Part shown: positions 36,300-48,329 of the stretch, one piece after another
Numbering within the stretch: position 1 is the stretch's first letter
How the letters are laid out: each line of letters begins with the position of its first letter
Assembly: GCF_024213665.1 (NCBI RefSeq)
Contig: NZ_JANAVP010000004.1
Location: 124,001 to 188,000, forward strand
Length of the DNA stretch: 64,000 bases
Origin: Streptomyces sp. A3M-1-3
GTDB taxonomy: Bacteria > Actinomycetota > Actinomycetes > Streptomycetales > Streptomycetaceae
Direction of reading: 5' to 3'
Translations under genes and position numbers: made by a program
Notes under the pieces: generated by a model
What the model saw: only the letters and a program-made list of their open reading frames with translations
Databases searched by the model: none
Told to the model about the DNA's origin: nothing

Positions 36300-36326
36300 G
36301 GGCGACCGAAATTAATTCGGTCGCCC
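36300..36326 (-). terminator. ndk terminator
   Basis: Perfect 11-bp inverted repeat (GGGCGACCGAA at 36300-36310, complement at 36316-36326) with loop ATTAA, 44 nt downstream of the ndk stop. It separates ndk from the mreB promoter region. Confidence 0.75.
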
Positions 36327-36370
36327 CAGGTGGTGAGCGCTATATGGCTGATGCCTCGTCAGAACATGGC

Positions 36371-36784
36371 TCAGGAAAAGGAGGGGAAGAACAGCTTCAG
36401 CTCGCGCTCCGCGGACTCCTCGGAGTCCGAGGCGTGGATCAGGTTCTCCCGGACGATGGTGCCGAAATCGCCACGGATCGAGCCGGGCGCGGCGGCGATC
36501 GGGTCGGTCGGGCCGGCCAGCGCACGCACGCCCTCGATGACCCGCTCGCCCTCGACCACCAGGGCGACGACCGGCCCGGAGGACATGAAGTCCACCAGCG
36601 GCTCGTAGAAGGGCTTGCCCTTGTGCTCTCCGTAGTGCGCCTCGAGGGTGTCCTGGTCCAGCGTGCGCAGCTCCAGCGCGGGGATGGTCCAGTTCGCCTT
36701 GCGCTCGATCCGGCCGATGATCTCGCCGATCAGGCCGCGGCGTACGGCATCGGGCTTGAGCAGGACGAGGGTGCGCTGGCTCAC
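36371..36784 (-). CDS. ndk: Nucleoside diphosphate kinase (137 aa)
   Basis: Transfers the gamma-phosphate of ATP to NDPs through a phosphohistidine. It begins MSQRTLVLLKPDAVRRGLIG. The active-site histidine is H117 in RENLIHASDSEESAERE, and GSIRGDFG is the second signature. Standard length for the hexameric bacterial enzyme. Part of valS-folC-DUF4233-ndk. Confidence 0.98.
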   Translation of the reverse strand: MSQRTLVLLKPDAVRRGLIGEIIGRIERKANWTIPALELRTLDQDTLEAHYGEHKGKPFYEPLVDFMSSGPVVALVVEGERVIEGVRALAGPTDPIAAAPGSIRGDFGTIVRENLIHASDSEESAERELKLFFPSFS

Positions 36785-36877
36785 GGTGCGAGCTCCTTTG
36801 TACGTACGTCGGTGAGCGGGTGCTCCGACGCCGAGGCTACAGGGCCGAATGGCGGAACGGTCACGCAGCGTCAGGCG

Positions 36878-37240
36878 CTACGCAGCGTCAGGCCCGGCGG
36901 ACGCCTGGGCCTCGGCATGGGCGGCCCAGCGCGCCTTCGCCTCGTCGATCTGCCGCCCGTAGTGCACCGAGGCCCACCACAGCGCCGCGAAGACCGCGCC
37001 GAGGATGAACATCTCGGTGACGACGAACCCGCTAGCGATCAACCCGATCTGGAGCGCCCAGCCGGTCTGCACCGCGCCGGGGCGGCTCAGCATCCCGCAG
37101 AGCAGGACGGACAGCAGCATCCCGATGCCGCACACCGTCCAGACCGTGGCCGCGGACAGATCGCCCTTCATGGCGACCAGTCCCGCGAAGCCGATGACGA
37201 AGAACTCGCCGATGAGCGTGCTCGCACACAGCGTTCGCAT
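36878..37240 (-). CDS. DUF4233 membrane protein (120 aa)
   Basis: Small membrane protein of unknown function that regularly follows folC in actinobacteria. Three to four hydrophobic segments: LIGEFFVIGFAGLVAM, TVWTVCGIGMLLSVLLCGML, WALQIGLIASGFVVTEMFIL and GAVFAALWWASVHYG. A charged cytoplasmic tail ends the protein. It starts 4 nt after the folC stop, so it is almost certainly co-translated. Confidence 0.85.
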   Translation of the reverse strand: MRTLCASTLIGEFFVIGFAGLVAMKGDLSAATVWTVCGIGMLLSVLLCGMLSRPGAVQTGWALQIGLIASGFVVTEMFILGAVFAALWWASVHYGRQIDEAKARWAAHAEAQASAGPDAA

Positions 37241-37243
37241 GGG

Positions 37244-38743
37244 TCAGGCCCTCCTCAGGAGCAGCCGGGCCTCGCCGACCGTGATCACGGAACCGGTGAC
37301 CAGCACGCCCGCTCCGGCGTACTCGGCCTCCTCCTCGGCGAGGGTGATCGCCGCCTCCAGTGCGTCGTCGAGCCGCGACTCGACCTGCACCCGGTCCGGG
37401 CCGAAGACCTCGACGGCGATCGCCGCGAGCTTGTCGGAGTCCATCGACCGGTGGCTGGAGTTCTGGGTGACGACGACCTCGGCGAAGATCGGCTCGAAGG
37501 CCTCGAAGAGCCCCTTCACATCCTTGCCGTCGCTCGCACCGACCACCCCGACGAGGCGGCTGAACCCGAACGCCTCGGTGACCGCCTCCGCCGTGGCGCG
37601 GGCACCGGCCGGGTTGTGCGCGGCATCGAGGATCACGGTCGGACTGCTCCGTACGACCTCCAGACGGCCCGGCGAGACCACCGAGGCGAACGCCTTGCGG
37701 ACCGTGTCGACGTCCAGCGAGCGGGGCTGCTCCGCGCCGATGCCGAAGAACGCCTCGACCGCGGCGAGGGCCACCGCGGCGTTCTGCGCCATGTGCGCGC
37801 CGTGCAGCGGCAGGAAGATGTCCTCGTACTCGCCGCCGAGTCCGCGCAGCGTCAACTGCTGGCCGCCCACCGCGACCTCGCGCGAGACCACGCCGAACTC
37901 CATGCCGGCCCGGGCCACCGTGGCGTCCACCTCGACGGCCTTCTTGAGCAGCACCTGCGCGGCGTCCACCGGCTGCTGCGCGAGGATCACGGTCGACCCC
38001 TGCTTGATGATGCCGCCCTTCTCCTCCGCGATCTCGCCGGGAGTGGAGCCGAGGCGCTCGGTGTGGTCCAGGTCGATCGGGGTGACCACGGCGACCGACG
38101 CGTCGATGACGTTCGTCGCGTCCCAACTGCCGCCCATGCCGACCTCGACGACGGCGACGTCCACCGGGGCGTCCGCGAACGCCGCGTACGCCATGCCGGT
38201 CAGTACCTCGAAGAACGACAGCCGGTACTGCTCCCCGACGTCGACCATCTCCACGTACGGGTAGATGTCGCGGTACGCCTCGACGAACCGGGCGGCGTCG
38301 ATCGGTGCCCCGTCCAGGCTGATCCGCTCGGTGATCGACTGGACGTGCGGGCTCGTGTACCGCCCGGTGCGCAGCTCGAAGGCACTGAGCAGCGTCTCGA
38401 TCATGCGGGCGGTGCTGGTCTTGCCGTTGGTGCCGGTGATGTGGATCGAGGGGTACGCGTGCTGCGGCTCGCCCAGCACGTCCATCAGCGCCGCGATGCG
38501 CGTCACCGACGGCTCCAGCTTGGTCTCGCCCCAGCGGCCCGCGAGCTCGTTCTCCACCTCCCGCAGCGCCTTGTCGACCTCCGGGTCCTGCGGGCGGGCG
38601 GGCACGGGGTCGCCCTGCGGCGGCCCGGCCTGGGTGCGCAGCGTGCGGCTCCCGGCCTCGATCACCCCCAGGTCGGGATCACGGTCGGTTGCGGCTTCGA
38701 CGATCTCGTCGAAGCGGTCGGTGGGGTCGGGCTGCTCACTCAC
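37244..38743 (-). CDS. folC: Folylpolyglutamate synthase / dihydrofolate synthase (499 aa)
   Basis: Mur-ligase-family enzyme adding glutamate to dihydropteroate or folates. The P-loop is HITGTNGKTSTARMIETLL. Family segments: GRYTSPHVQSITERISLDG, VEVGMGGSWDATNVIDASVA and VILDAAHNPAGARATAEAV. The first 80 or so residues before the Mur core are a typical actinobacterial extension. Located between valS and the DUF4233 gene. Confidence 0.95.
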   Translation of the reverse strand: MSEQPDPTDRFDEIVEAATDRDPDLGVIEAGSRTLRTQAGPPQGDPVPARPQDPEVDKALREVENELAGRWGETKLEPSVTRIAALMDVLGEPQHAYPSIHITGTNGKTSTARMIETLLSAFELRTGRYTSPHVQSITERISLDGAPIDAARFVEAYRDIYPYVEMVDVGEQYRLSFFEVLTGMAYAAFADAPVDVAVVEVGMGGSWDATNVIDASVAVVTPIDLDHTERLGSTPGEIAEEKGGIIKQGSTVILAQQPVDAAQVLLKKAVEVDATVARAGMEFGVVSREVAVGGQQLTLRGLGGEYEDIFLPLHGAHMAQNAAVALAAVEAFFGIGAEQPRSLDVDTVRKAFASVVSPGRLEVVRSSPTVILDAAHNPAGARATAEAVTEAFGFSRLVGVVGASDGKDVKGLFEAFEPIFAEVVVTQNSSHRSMDSDKLAAIAVEVFGPDRVQVESRLDDALEAAITLAEEEAEYAGAGVLVTGSVITVGEARLLLRRA

Positions 38744-39063
38744 AAGGCCAGTCTACGGAGAACCACCGACAGGACGGCCTACCGCCCTGCCGAAGCGGGG
38801 GGCGGGGGCGGGGCGGGGGCCGGGAGCGGGCCCGGGCCGCCGGCCGGGCAGGGCGTGGTCTGTCGGGTCGAGGCCGGGGGCGGGGGCGGGGGGGGCGGGG
38901 GCGAGGGCCCAAAGCCCGACGGCCCCCGGACCGGTGTGCGGTCCAGGGGACCTCGGGTTCGTTTCGCAGGCGCTGGGGAGTGCCGTCAAAGTAGCGTCGT
39001 CTGCCCGCGGGGCGGGCCGGACGTCGCCCGGCCGGGGACTTTGACGACAGGACCCAGGGGCGG
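38744..39063. other. valS-folC intergenic region with two G-quadruplex motifs
   Basis: No gene is recognised in these 320 nt. The plus strand has two four-tract G runs: 38797-38819 (runs of 6, 5, 4, 5 G separated by single C) and 38876-38901 (runs of 5, 5, 8, 5). Near valS, GTCAAAGT at about 38988 is matched by ACTTTGAC at about 39038, forming a loose inverted repeat. The 14-mer GGACTTTGACGACA is at 39036-39049. Confidence 0.6.
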
Positions 39064-41700
<2,637 letters not shown>

Positions 41701-41835
41701 GAGCCACAGTTTAGAGGTGTCACAGGGCCGTACTGAAACGGGAATGTCCGTAACGCTGTGGCCCCCGGCGCCCCGCGATCCATCCGCTTCCGACAGGATG
41801 TTCGGAACACATAAGTATCTGGAGGGGAACCAGGA

Positions 41836-42822
41836 ATGAGCTACAACCAGCCGGGCCCGTACGGTGGGCAGCAGCCGCAGCAGCCCGGACCGTACGGTCA
41901 GCCGGGTCCTTACGGTCAGCCGCAGGGCCAGCCGGGCCCGTACGGCCAGCAGCCGCAGGCCCCCCAGCCCGGCTACGGCTACCCCCAGCAGGCCCCGCAG
42001 GGCGTCCCGCCGCAGCAGCCGGGCTACGGCTACCCGCAGCAGGGCGGCTACAGCCAGCCCCAGCAGCCGGGCCCGTACGGCCAGCAGCCCCAGCCCCCGT
42101 ACGGCCAGGTCCCGCCGCCGCCCGCGGCCCCGAAGAAGAAGACGGGCGGCCTGATCATCGGCGCGGTGGTGGTAGCGCTCGCGGTGATCGGCGGAGGGGT
42201 GTACTTCCTGACCGGCCGCGGGGGCAACGGTGCCGTCGCCGATGACACCAAGGGATACAAGCTCGTCGCGCCGGAGACGGTCGGGGAGTACAAGAAGAAC
42301 CCTTCGAAGAAGTCCGACCCGTTCACCGACAAGGACAAGAAGGAAGCCGAAGCGCTGGGAGTCAAGAACGCCACGGAGGAGACCGCCGAGTACAAGAGCG
42401 GCAGCGAGGCCGATCCCCTCAAGGGCAAGGTGCTGACCCTGGGCGGCCTGTGGGGCGAGATCGAGGACCCCGAGAAGGCAATCGACGGCTCCTTCACCTT
42501 GGTGGCGGAAGGCGATGACGACGAGAAGGACAAGGACGTCACAGTTGAACTCGTCGGCAGCCCCAAGGCAGTCGAGCCGGCCGGGTTCGAAGGCGCTCTG
42601 ATGAAGTGCCAGAGCGCCAAGCTCATCCCCGTCAAATCGTCAGACAACCCGGTGTCGAAGGAATTCGTGATCCCCATGTGCATCTGGGCCGACCACAGCA
42701 CCCTCGGCGTGGTGAACGCCATCGACATGGAGCAGCTCTTCGGCACCGGCAAGGGCTTCACACAGGACCAGGTCGCCGAGCTGACGGCCAAGCTCTACAA
42801 CACGTCTCGCACCAAGGTCTGA
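41836..42822 (+). CDS. GPYGQ-repeat single-pass membrane protein of unknown function (328 aa)
   Basis: Residues 1-100 are a tandem Gly/Pro/Gln/Tyr repeat built on GPYGQ and PGYGYPQQ units. A lysine stop (APKKKTGG), one membrane helix ([20 protein letters not shown]) and an extracytoplasmic domain of about 190 residues rich in Lys/Asp/Glu follow. That domain contains a cysteine pair (LMKCQSAKL and [10 protein letters not shown]). Streptomycetes carry many proteins of this layout; function not known. GGAGGGGAACCAGGA precedes the ATG. It is divergent from valS and convergent with clpX. Confidence 0.85.
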   Translation: MSYNQPGPYGGQQPQQPGPYGQPGPYGQPQGQPGPYGQQPQAPQPGYGYPQQAPQGVPPQQPGYGYPQQGGYSQPQQPGPYGQQPQPPYGQVPPPPAAPKKKTGGLIIGAVVVALAVIGGGVYFLTGRGGNGAVADDTKGYKLVAPETVGEYKKNPSKKSDPFTDKDKKEAEALGVKNATEETAEYKSGSEADPLKGKVLTLGGLWGEIEDPEKAIDGSFTLVAEGDDDEKDKDVTVELVGSPKAVEPAGFEGALMKCQSAKLIPVKSSDNPVSKEFVIPMCIWADHSTLGVVNAIDMEQLFGTGKGFTQDQVAELTAKLYNTSRTKV

Positions 42823-42833
42823 GGCAACAGCCC

Positions 42834-42869
42834 AGGGGCGCCCGGCCAGTTCACTGGCCGGGCGCCCCT
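42834..42869. terminator. Bidirectional terminator between the repeat protein and clpX
   Basis: Perfect 17-bp inverted repeat (AGGGGCGCCCGGCCAGT at 42834-42850, complement at 42853-42869), 12 nt after the plus-strand stop and 22 nt from the clpX stop. The two-base gap means the innermost pairs open to form the loop. Confidence 0.82.
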
Positions 42870-42890
42870 TCTGCTTGCGTACAGCGGGAG

Positions 42891-44174
42891 TTACGCCGAC
42901 TTCTCGTGTCGCTCGCCCTTGCCCAGGATCCTCGGCACCAGCGTCGGGTTCACGTTCGAGCGGACCACGTCCGCCGTGATGACCACGCGGGCCACGTCCT
43001 TGCGGGACGGCACCTCGTACATCACCGACATCAGCACCTCCTCCATGATCGCGCGCAGACCCCGCGCGCCCGTCTGGCGGAGGATCGCCTGGTCCGCGAT
43101 CGCTTCGAGCGCCTCGCGCTCGAAGTCCAGCTCCACGCCGTCGAGTTCGAACAGCCGCTGGTACTGCTTCACCAGCGCGTTGCGCGGCTCGACCAGGATC
43201 TGGAGCAGGGCTTCCCGGTCCAGGTTGTGTACGGACGTGATGACCGGGAGGCGACCGATGAACTCGGGGATCATCCCGAACTTCACCAGGTCCTCCGGCA
43301 TGACCTCCTGGAACTGGTCGCTCGCCTCGATCTCCCGCTTGGAACGGATCGTCGCGCCGAAGCCGATGCCCTTCGCGCCCGCCCGCGACTCGATGATCTT
43401 CTCGAGGCCGGCGAAGGCGCCGCCCACGATGAAGAGCACGTTCGTCGTGTCGATCTGGATGAACTCCTGGTGCGGGTGCTTGCGTCCGCCCTGCGGGGGG
43501 ACCGAAGCGGTCGTGCCCTCAAGGATCTTGAGCAGCGCCTGCTGGACGCCCTCACCGCTCACGTCACGCGTGATCGACGGGTTCTCGCTCTTACGGGCGA
43601 CCTTGTCGATCTCGTCGATGTAGATGATGCCGGTCTCGGCCTTCTTGACGTCGTAGTCCGCGGCCTGGATCAGCTTCAGCAGAATGTTCTCGACGTCCTC
43701 ACCGACATAGCCGGCCTCCGTCAGCGCCGTCGCGTCGGCAATGGCGAAAGGGACGTTGAGCATGCGGGCCAGCGTCTGGGCGAGCAGCGTCTTGCCGGAC
43801 CCGGTGGGCCCGAGCAGCAGGATGTTGGACTTGGCGAGTTCGATCGCGTCGTCCCGGGACGTGCCACCGCCGTTCTCACCGGCCTGGACGCGCTTGTAGT
43901 GGTTGTACACCGCTACCGAGAGGGCCTTCTTCGCGGGCTCCTGCCCTACGACGTACCCCTCGAGGAACTCGTAGATCTCCCGCGGCTTTGGGAGTTCCTC
44001 CCACCGCACCTCGGAGGTCTCTGCGAGCTCCTCCTCGATGATCTCGTTGCAGAGGTCGATGCACTCGTCGCAGATGTACACACCGGGGCCTGCGATGAGC
44101 TTCTTCACCTGCTTCTGGCTCTTTCCGCAGAACGAGCACTTGAGCAGGTCGCCGCCGTCACCGATGCGTGCCAC
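42891..44174 (-). CDS. clpX: ATP-dependent Clp protease ATP-binding subunit ClpX (427 aa)
   Basis: AAA+ unfoldase that feeds substrates to ClpP. The GTG at 44174 gives [20 protein letters not shown], the usual actinobacterial start, preceded by GAAGGGGAAG; the frame upstream to 44507 runs through the hairpin and clpP2 and is rejected. Zinc-binding domain: CSFC and CDECIDLC. Walker [13 protein letters not shown], Walker [10 protein letters not shown], sensor region [13 protein letters not shown] hairpin lies between clpP2 and this gene. Confidence 0.98.
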   Translation of the reverse strand: MARIGDGGDLLKCSFCGKSQKQVKKLIAGPGVYICDECIDLCNEIIEEELAETSEVRWEELPKPREIYEFLEGYVVGQEPAKKALSVAVYNHYKRVQAGENGGGTSRDDAIELAKSNILLLGPTGSGKTLLAQTLARMLNVPFAIADATALTEAGYVGEDVENILLKLIQAADYDVKKAETGIIYIDEIDKVARKSENPSITRDVSGEGVQQALLKILEGTTASVPPQGGRKHPHQEFIQIDTTNVLFIVGGAFAGLEKIIESRAGAKGIGFGATIRSKREIEASDQFQEVMPEDLVKFGMIPEFIGRLPVITSVHNLDREALLQILVEPRNALVKQYQRLFELDGVELDFEREALEAIADQAILRQTGARGLRAIMEEVLMSVMYEVPSRKDVARVVITADVVRSNVNPTLVPRILGKGERHEKSA

Positions 44175-44248
44175 GAGGTGCTTCCCCTTCGCCTGGGAGA
44201 CGCCTGGTTCAGCGGCTCCTGGTGCCTCATATCCGACGGTACCTTGCC

Positions 44249-44268
44249 GGGGCCCCCGTTCGGGCCCC
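44249..44268 (-). terminator. Hairpin between clpP2 and clpX
   Basis: Seven-bp all-GC stem GGGGCCC / GGGCCCC (44249-44255 and 44262-44268) with loop CCGTTC in the 166-nt clpP2-clpX gap. It suggests that clpX has its own promoter or reduced read-through. Confidence 0.5.
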
Positions 44269-44340
44269 CCTTGGCGTGGTTCACATTGACGTGAATCACT
44301 CCGAATCACACCAAGGGGTGGCAAGTCCTTGGGCAGCTGG

Positions 44341-45021
44341 TCAGCCGAGCGTTGCGCCGGTGCTCTTGCGCGTGGAGACGATCTGGTCGACCAGACCGTA
44401 CGCAAGGGCCTCTTCAGCGGTGAGGATCTTGTCGCGCTCGATGTCGTCGCGGATCTTCTCGATCGGCGTCGTGGAGTGCTTGGCCAGCATCTCCTCGAGC
44501 TGCGCACGCATCCGCAGGATCTCGTTGGCCGCGATCTCCAGGTCGGACAGCTGCTCCCGGCCGGTCTGGCTGGACGGCTGGTGGATCAGCACACGCGCGT
44601 TGGGCAGAGCCATCCGCTTACCGGGCGTACCGGCGGCGAGCAGGATGGCCGCGGCGGAGGCCGCTTGGCCCATGCAGACCGTCTGGATGTCCGGCTTCAC
44701 GAACTGCATCGTGTCGTAGATCGCCGTCAGCGCGGTGAACGAGCCACCGGGGCTGTTGATGTAGATCGAGATGTCGCGGTCCGGGTCCATCGACTCCAGG
44801 CACAGCAGCTGCGCCATGACGTCGTTGGCGGAGGCGTCATCGATCTGCACGCCGAGGAAGATCACGCGCTCCTCGAAGAGCTTCGCGTACGGGTCGTACT
44901 CACGCACGCCCTGCGAGGTGCGCTCCACGAAGCGCGGCACGATGTAGCGGTTGTCCACCTGCGGCCCGGTGTACAGGCCGCTGGCGCTGAGAGAAAAGTC
45001 GTTCATGTCGGTGTTCACCAT
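44341..45021 (-). CDS. clpP2: ATP-dependent Clp protease proteolytic subunit ClpP2 (226 aa)
   Basis: Serine peptidase of the Clp complex. The catalytic serine is in [15 protein letters not shown] and the histidine in [12 protein letters not shown]; the oxyanion segment is [18 protein letters not shown]. The start at 45021 (GTG) gives [15 protein letters not shown]; the ATG at 45006 is an alternative. Second gene of clpP1-clpP2, 60 nt after clpP1. Streptomyces ClpP1 and ClpP2 are separate subunit types. Confidence 0.96.
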   Translation of the reverse strand: MVNTDMNDFSLSASGLYTGPQVDNRYIVPRFVERTSQGVREYDPYAKLFEERVIFLGVQIDDASANDVMAQLLCLESMDPDRDISIYINSPGGSFTALTAIYDTMQFVKPDIQTVCMGQAASAAAILLAAGTPGKRMALPNARVLIHQPSSQTGREQLSDLEIAANEILRMRAQLEEMLAKHSTTPIEKIRDDIERDKILTAEEALAYGLVDQIVSTRKSTGATLG

Positions 45022-45081
45022 CCTGGTGGCGTTCTGTCGGCTGTCGGGCTCGGCTGCGAAGCGGTGGTCCGGGGGCCGGGA

Positions 45082-45699
45082 TCAGGCCCCGGTGCCGCCG
45101 CCGCCCGGAACGCCTGCGGCGTTGGTGATGATCTGGTCGATGATGCCGTACTCCTTGGCCTCCTCGGCGGAGAACCAACGGTCACGGTCACCGTCGCGGA
45201 TGATCGTCTCCTCGGTCTGGCCGGTGTGGTGCGCGGTGATCTCCGCCATGCGCTTCTTGGTACGCAGCAGCTGCTCGGCCTGGATCTTGATGTCCGAAGC
45301 GGTGCCGCCGAGGCCCGCGGAGCCCTGGTGCATGAGGATGTCCGTGTTGGGCAGCGCGAAGCGCTTGCCCGCGGTGCCCGCGGTGAGCAGGAACTGGCCC
45401 ATCGAGGCGGCGAGGCCCATACCGATGGTGACCACGTCGTTCGGGATGTACTGCATGGTGTCGTAGACCGCCATGCCGGCCGTCACCGAGCCACCGGGGC
45501 TGTTGATGTAGAGGTAGATGTCCTTGTCCGGGTCGGCGGACAGGAGAAGCAGCTGCGCCGTGATCTTGTTGGCGATGTCATCGTCGACGGGCTGGCCGAG
45601 GAAGATGATCCGCTCGCCGAGCAGCCGACTGTAGACCTGGTCGCCGAGGCCACCACCAATGGACGGCTCGCCGGCGGCGGAAGGCATCAGATTCGTCAC
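45082..45699 (-). CDS. clpP1: ATP-dependent Clp protease proteolytic subunit ClpP1 (205 aa)
   Basis: Serine peptidase subunit. Catalytic serine in [17 protein letters not shown], histidine in [13 protein letters not shown], glycine-rich turn [17 protein letters not shown]. First gene of the clpP1-clpP2 operon. A perfect ClgR operator lies about 170 nt upstream, so expression should rise with ClgR activity, as known for the streptomycete clpP1 operon. Confidence 0.97.
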   Translation of the reverse strand: MTNLMPSAAGEPSIGGGLGDQVYSRLLGERIIFLGQPVDDDIANKITAQLLLLSADPDKDIYLYINSPGGSVTAGMAVYDTMQYIPNDVVTIGMGLAASMGQFLLTAGTAGKRFALPNTDILMHQGSAGLGGTASDIKIQAEQLLRTKKRMAEITAHHTGQTEETIIRDGDRDRWFSAEEAKEYGIIDQIITNAAGVPGGGGTGA

Positions 45700-45867
45700 G
45701 TATCCACCTGCTCGTCTCTGACGGCTACGGCCGTCTCAGCGTCTTCGTTCTGGGGCGCGGGGGCCGGCTGCCGCACTGGCGTGAAACCGGCTTCCGGGTA
45801 CTTCCGTGCCCTCGTATTCATGGACCCTAACGCGCAGGTAGGACAACGCCATCCCGGTTCCCGAACT

Positions 45868-45881
45868 GTTCGCTCGGAGCG
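45868..45881. promoter_or_regulatory. ClgR operator upstream of clpP1
   Basis: GTTCGCTCGGAGCG at 45868-45881 matches the published ClgR box GTTCGC-N5-GCG exactly. It is in the 266-nt gap between tig and clpP1, where the streptomycete clpP1 promoter is known to be activated by ClgR. Confidence 0.88.
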
Positions 45882-45910
45882 CAAGGTGCGGGCCTTCGTA
45901 TACGTACGAC

Positions 45911-45944
45911 AAGAGGCCCGGACGCGCACGCGACCGGGCCTCTT
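45911..45944 (-). terminator. tig terminator
   Basis: Perfect 11-bp stem (AAGAGGCCCGG at 45911-45921, complement at 45934-45944) with a 12-nt loop, 22 nt after the tig stop codon on the minus strand. Confidence 0.78.
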
Positions 45945-45965
45945 TACGTTGAATCCTGCTGAGGC

Positions 45966-47369
45966 TCAGGCCTCGTTCTTGCCTTCGGTGACGTCACCCT
46001 CGGTGGCGTCACCCTCCGTGGCGGCCTCGGCCGTCTCGGTCTGGGCCTCGTCCTCGTCCTCGTCGTCCAGGTCGACGACCTCACCGTTGGTGTCGACGAC
46101 CTTGGCGGCCTCGACGACCACGGCGAGCGCCTTGCCGCGGGCGACCTCGCCGACGAGCATCGGCACCTGGCCACCCTCGACGACGGCCTGGGCGAACTGG
46201 TCGGGGCTCATGCCGGAGGAGGCAGCACGCCGCATGAGGTGCTCGGTGAGCTCCTCCTGGTTGACGTTCAGCTTCTCCTTGTTGACGAGCTCGTCCAGGA
46301 CGAACTGCGTCTTGATGCCCTTGACCGCCTGCTCCTTGGTCTCGGCGTCGAACTCCTCGACCGTCTTGCCCTGGATCTCGAGGTACTTCTCGATGTCCAG
46401 GCCCATCTGGCCGAGCTGGTGGTGCTCCAGGTTGTGCTTGCGCGTGTTGACCTCTTCCTCGAGGAGCTTCTCGGGGATCGGCACCTCGATGAGCTTCAGC
46501 AGCTCCTCGAGCACACGCTCCTGGGCCTGCGTGGCCTGGTCGTACTGCTTCATGTTCTCCAGGCGCTTGCGGCTGTCCGCCTTGAGCTCCTCGAGGGTGT
46601 CGAACTCGCTCGCCAGCTGGGCGAAGTCGTCGTCGAGCTCCGGCAGCTCACGCGCGGCGACCGCGGTGACCTTGACCGTGACCTCGGCGTCCTTGCCCTC
46701 GGCGCTGCCGCCCTTGAGCTGGGAGGTGAAGGTGGCCTCGCCGCCGGCCTCCAGGCCGGTGACGGCCTCGTCGATGCCGTCGAGCAGCTCGCCGGAGCCG
46801 ATGGTGTACGAGACACCGCTCGCGACACCGTCCGGCAGGACCTCGCCGTCGACCTTGGCCTCGAGGTCGATCGTCACGACGTCGCCCTCGGCCGCGGCGC
46901 GCTCGACCGGGTTGGTGGAGGCGAAGCGCTCACGGAGCTGCTCCACCGACTTCTCGACGTCCTCGTCGGTGACCTCGACGGCGTCGACGGTCACCTCGAT
47001 GCCCGAGTAGTCCGGGATCTCGATCGCCGGGCGGATGTCCACCTCGGCGGTGAAGGCGAGCAGCTCGCCGTCCTTCAGCTCGGTGATGTCGACCTCGGGC
47101 TGGCCGAGGACGTTGAGCTCACCCTCGTTGACCGCCTCGGTGTAGAACTTCGGGAGGGCGTCGTTGACGGCCTCCTCCAGCACAGCACCACGGCCGAACC
47201 GCTGGTCGATGACTCGGGCCGGGATCTTGCCCTTACGGAAGCCCTTCACCGTGACCTGCTGGTTGATCTTCTTGTACGCCGCGTCGAGGCTGTCCTTGAG
47301 CTCCTCGAAGGGCACCTCGACAGTGAGCCGAACCCGAGTCGGGTTCAGGGTCTCCACGGCGCTCTTCAC
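45966..47369 (-). CDS. tig: Trigger factor (467 aa)
   Basis: Ribosome-bound chaperone with peptidyl-prolyl isomerase activity. The ribosome-docking signature is [19 protein letters not shown] near residue 44. The PPIase domain covers about 155-245 ([40 protein letters not shown]). The helical C-domain follows. An acidic Glu/Asp/Thr tail of about 40 residues ([17 protein letters not shown]) is characteristic of actinobacterial Tig. Encoded upstream of the clp genes. Confidence 0.97.
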   Translation of the reverse strand: MKSAVETLNPTRVRLTVEVPFEELKDSLDAAYKKINQQVTVKGFRKGKIPARVIDQRFGRGAVLEEAVNDALPKFYTEAVNEGELNVLGQPEVDITELKDGELLAFTAEVDIRPAIEIPDYSGIEVTVDAVEVTDEDVEKSVEQLRERFASTNPVERAAAEGDVVTIDLEAKVDGEVLPDGVASGVSYTIGSGELLDGIDEAVTGLEAGGEATFTSQLKGGSAEGKDAEVTVKVTAVAARELPELDDDFAQLASEFDTLEELKADSRKRLENMKQYDQATQAQERVLEELLKLIEVPIPEKLLEEEVNTRKHNLEHHQLGQMGLDIEKYLEIQGKTVEEFDAETKEQAVKGIKTQFVLDELVNKEKLNVNQEELTEHLMRRAASSGMSPDQFAQAVVEGGQVPMLVGEVARGKALAVVVEAAKVVDTNGEVVDLDDEDEDEAQTETAEAATEGDATEGDVTEGKNEA

Positions 47370-47529
47370 GGTTCGGTCTCCTTGGTGGCTGACTTCTTGG
47401 GCTTCTTGGGGTTCTGCTGATGCTGCGATTCAGCGGTTCAGCGGATCGGGCCCGGTACATCAGACACACGGGCACGCAGCTTGCATAGTAACCGCAAGCA
47501 GCAGGAGGCCCACAACGCGATCTTGCTGG

Positions 47530-47606
47530 TGGTCGGGGTGGCCGGATTCGAACCGACGACCTTCCGCTCCCAAAGCGGACGCGCTACCAAGCTGCGCCAC
47601 ACCCCG
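47530..47606 (-). tRNA. tRNA-Pro (TGG)
   Basis: Cloverleaf on the minus strand: acceptor CGGGGTG pairs with CACCCCG. The D arm contains GCGCAGCTTGGTAGCGC, the anticodon loop CTTTGGGAG gives anticodon TGG, and the T arm has GGTTCGAATCC. CCA is encoded in the genome (47532-47530); without it the gene is 47533-47606. It lies 160 nt upstream of tig. Confidence 0.96.
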
Positions 47607-47758
47607 TCGGTGCGACACGTAGGGTACATGCCCGCACGCGGTGCGGCTCGCGCTTTGCTGCCGCGCGAGCCGACGAGAGGAAGCGGTGTGCGCCCGGCCA
47701 CTCCGACCCGCTACGATGCTCTTCGTGCCGCAGTCACACCACCTGTGGCGCGACGTGT

Positions 47759-47829
47759 GCGGGCGTAGCTCAATGGTAGAGCCCCAGTCTTCCAAACTGG
47801 CTACGCGGGTTCGATTCCCGTCGCCCGCT
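47759..47829 (+). tRNA. tRNA-Gly (TCC)
   Basis: Cloverleaf on the plus strand: acceptor GCGGGCG / CGCCCGC, D arm GCTCAATGGTAGAGC, anticodon loop CTTCCAA with anticodon TCC, T arm GGGTTCGATTCCC. CCA is not encoded. It is followed immediately by a classic terminator. Confidence 0.97.
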
Positions 47830-47836
47830 CTGTACA

Positions 47837-47873
47837 GAAGATCCCCTGCCGGGAGTGACAGCAGGGGATCTTC
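47837..47873 (+). terminator. tRNA-Gly terminator
   Basis: Perfect 13-bp stem (GAAGATCCCCTGC at 47837-47849, complement at 47861-47873) followed by TTTTT, a complete rho-independent terminator 8 nt after the tRNA. Confidence 0.92.
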
Positions 47874-47880
47874 TTTTTGG

Positions 47881-48075
47881 CTAGAAATTGATCTGGTTGA
47901 TCGTGTCCGCTATCGAGTTCAGGAAGCGGTTGACCGACGGCGCCATGTCGGTGGACGCGAGGAAGAAGCCGAAGAGCACCGCCACCAGGGCGGGCCCGGC
48001 CTTCAGGGAGCCTCCGCGGATCAACACCACCAGGATGATCGCCAACAGCAGCACCACAGACAGTGAAATGGCCAC
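47881..48075 (-). CDS. Small two-helix membrane protein (64 aa)
   Basis: Two hydrophobic segments (LSVVLLLAIILVVLIRGG and PALVAVLFGFFLASTDMAPS) separated by a short basic turn, with an amphipathic C-terminal end (NRFLNSIADTINQINF). Similar short proteins are common in Streptomyces; no function is known. It is convergent with tRNA-Gly and stands alone. Confidence 0.7.
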   Translation of the reverse strand: MAISLSVVLLLAIILVVLIRGGSLKAGPALVAVLFGFFLASTDMAPSVNRFLNSIADTINQINF

Positions 48076-48329
48076 AACTGATCACACCCTCGGTCGGTCC
48101 GCCTTGCCGGCCGGGGAGCATGCGGCCCCGCACACCCCCACATGCACCATCGTGCCACCAACAGGCCGGTGGTATCCGCCGCGTGACGAATCGTCGGCAA
48201 TCAGTTCACGCCATCGGGGCGTCCGGCGCGCGGCCCTCGCGCGTTCCTGGGGTCGTCTCTGCTCGACGGAGTTGACGGCGGAGGCCGGCGTCGGGGGCCG
48301 GGTTTACCCGTCCGCGGAGCACCACTAGG

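Noticed and set aside
44175..44507. N-terminal extension of ClpX to 538 aa
   Set aside because: It runs through a hairpin and into clpP2; homology begins at the GTG at 44174.
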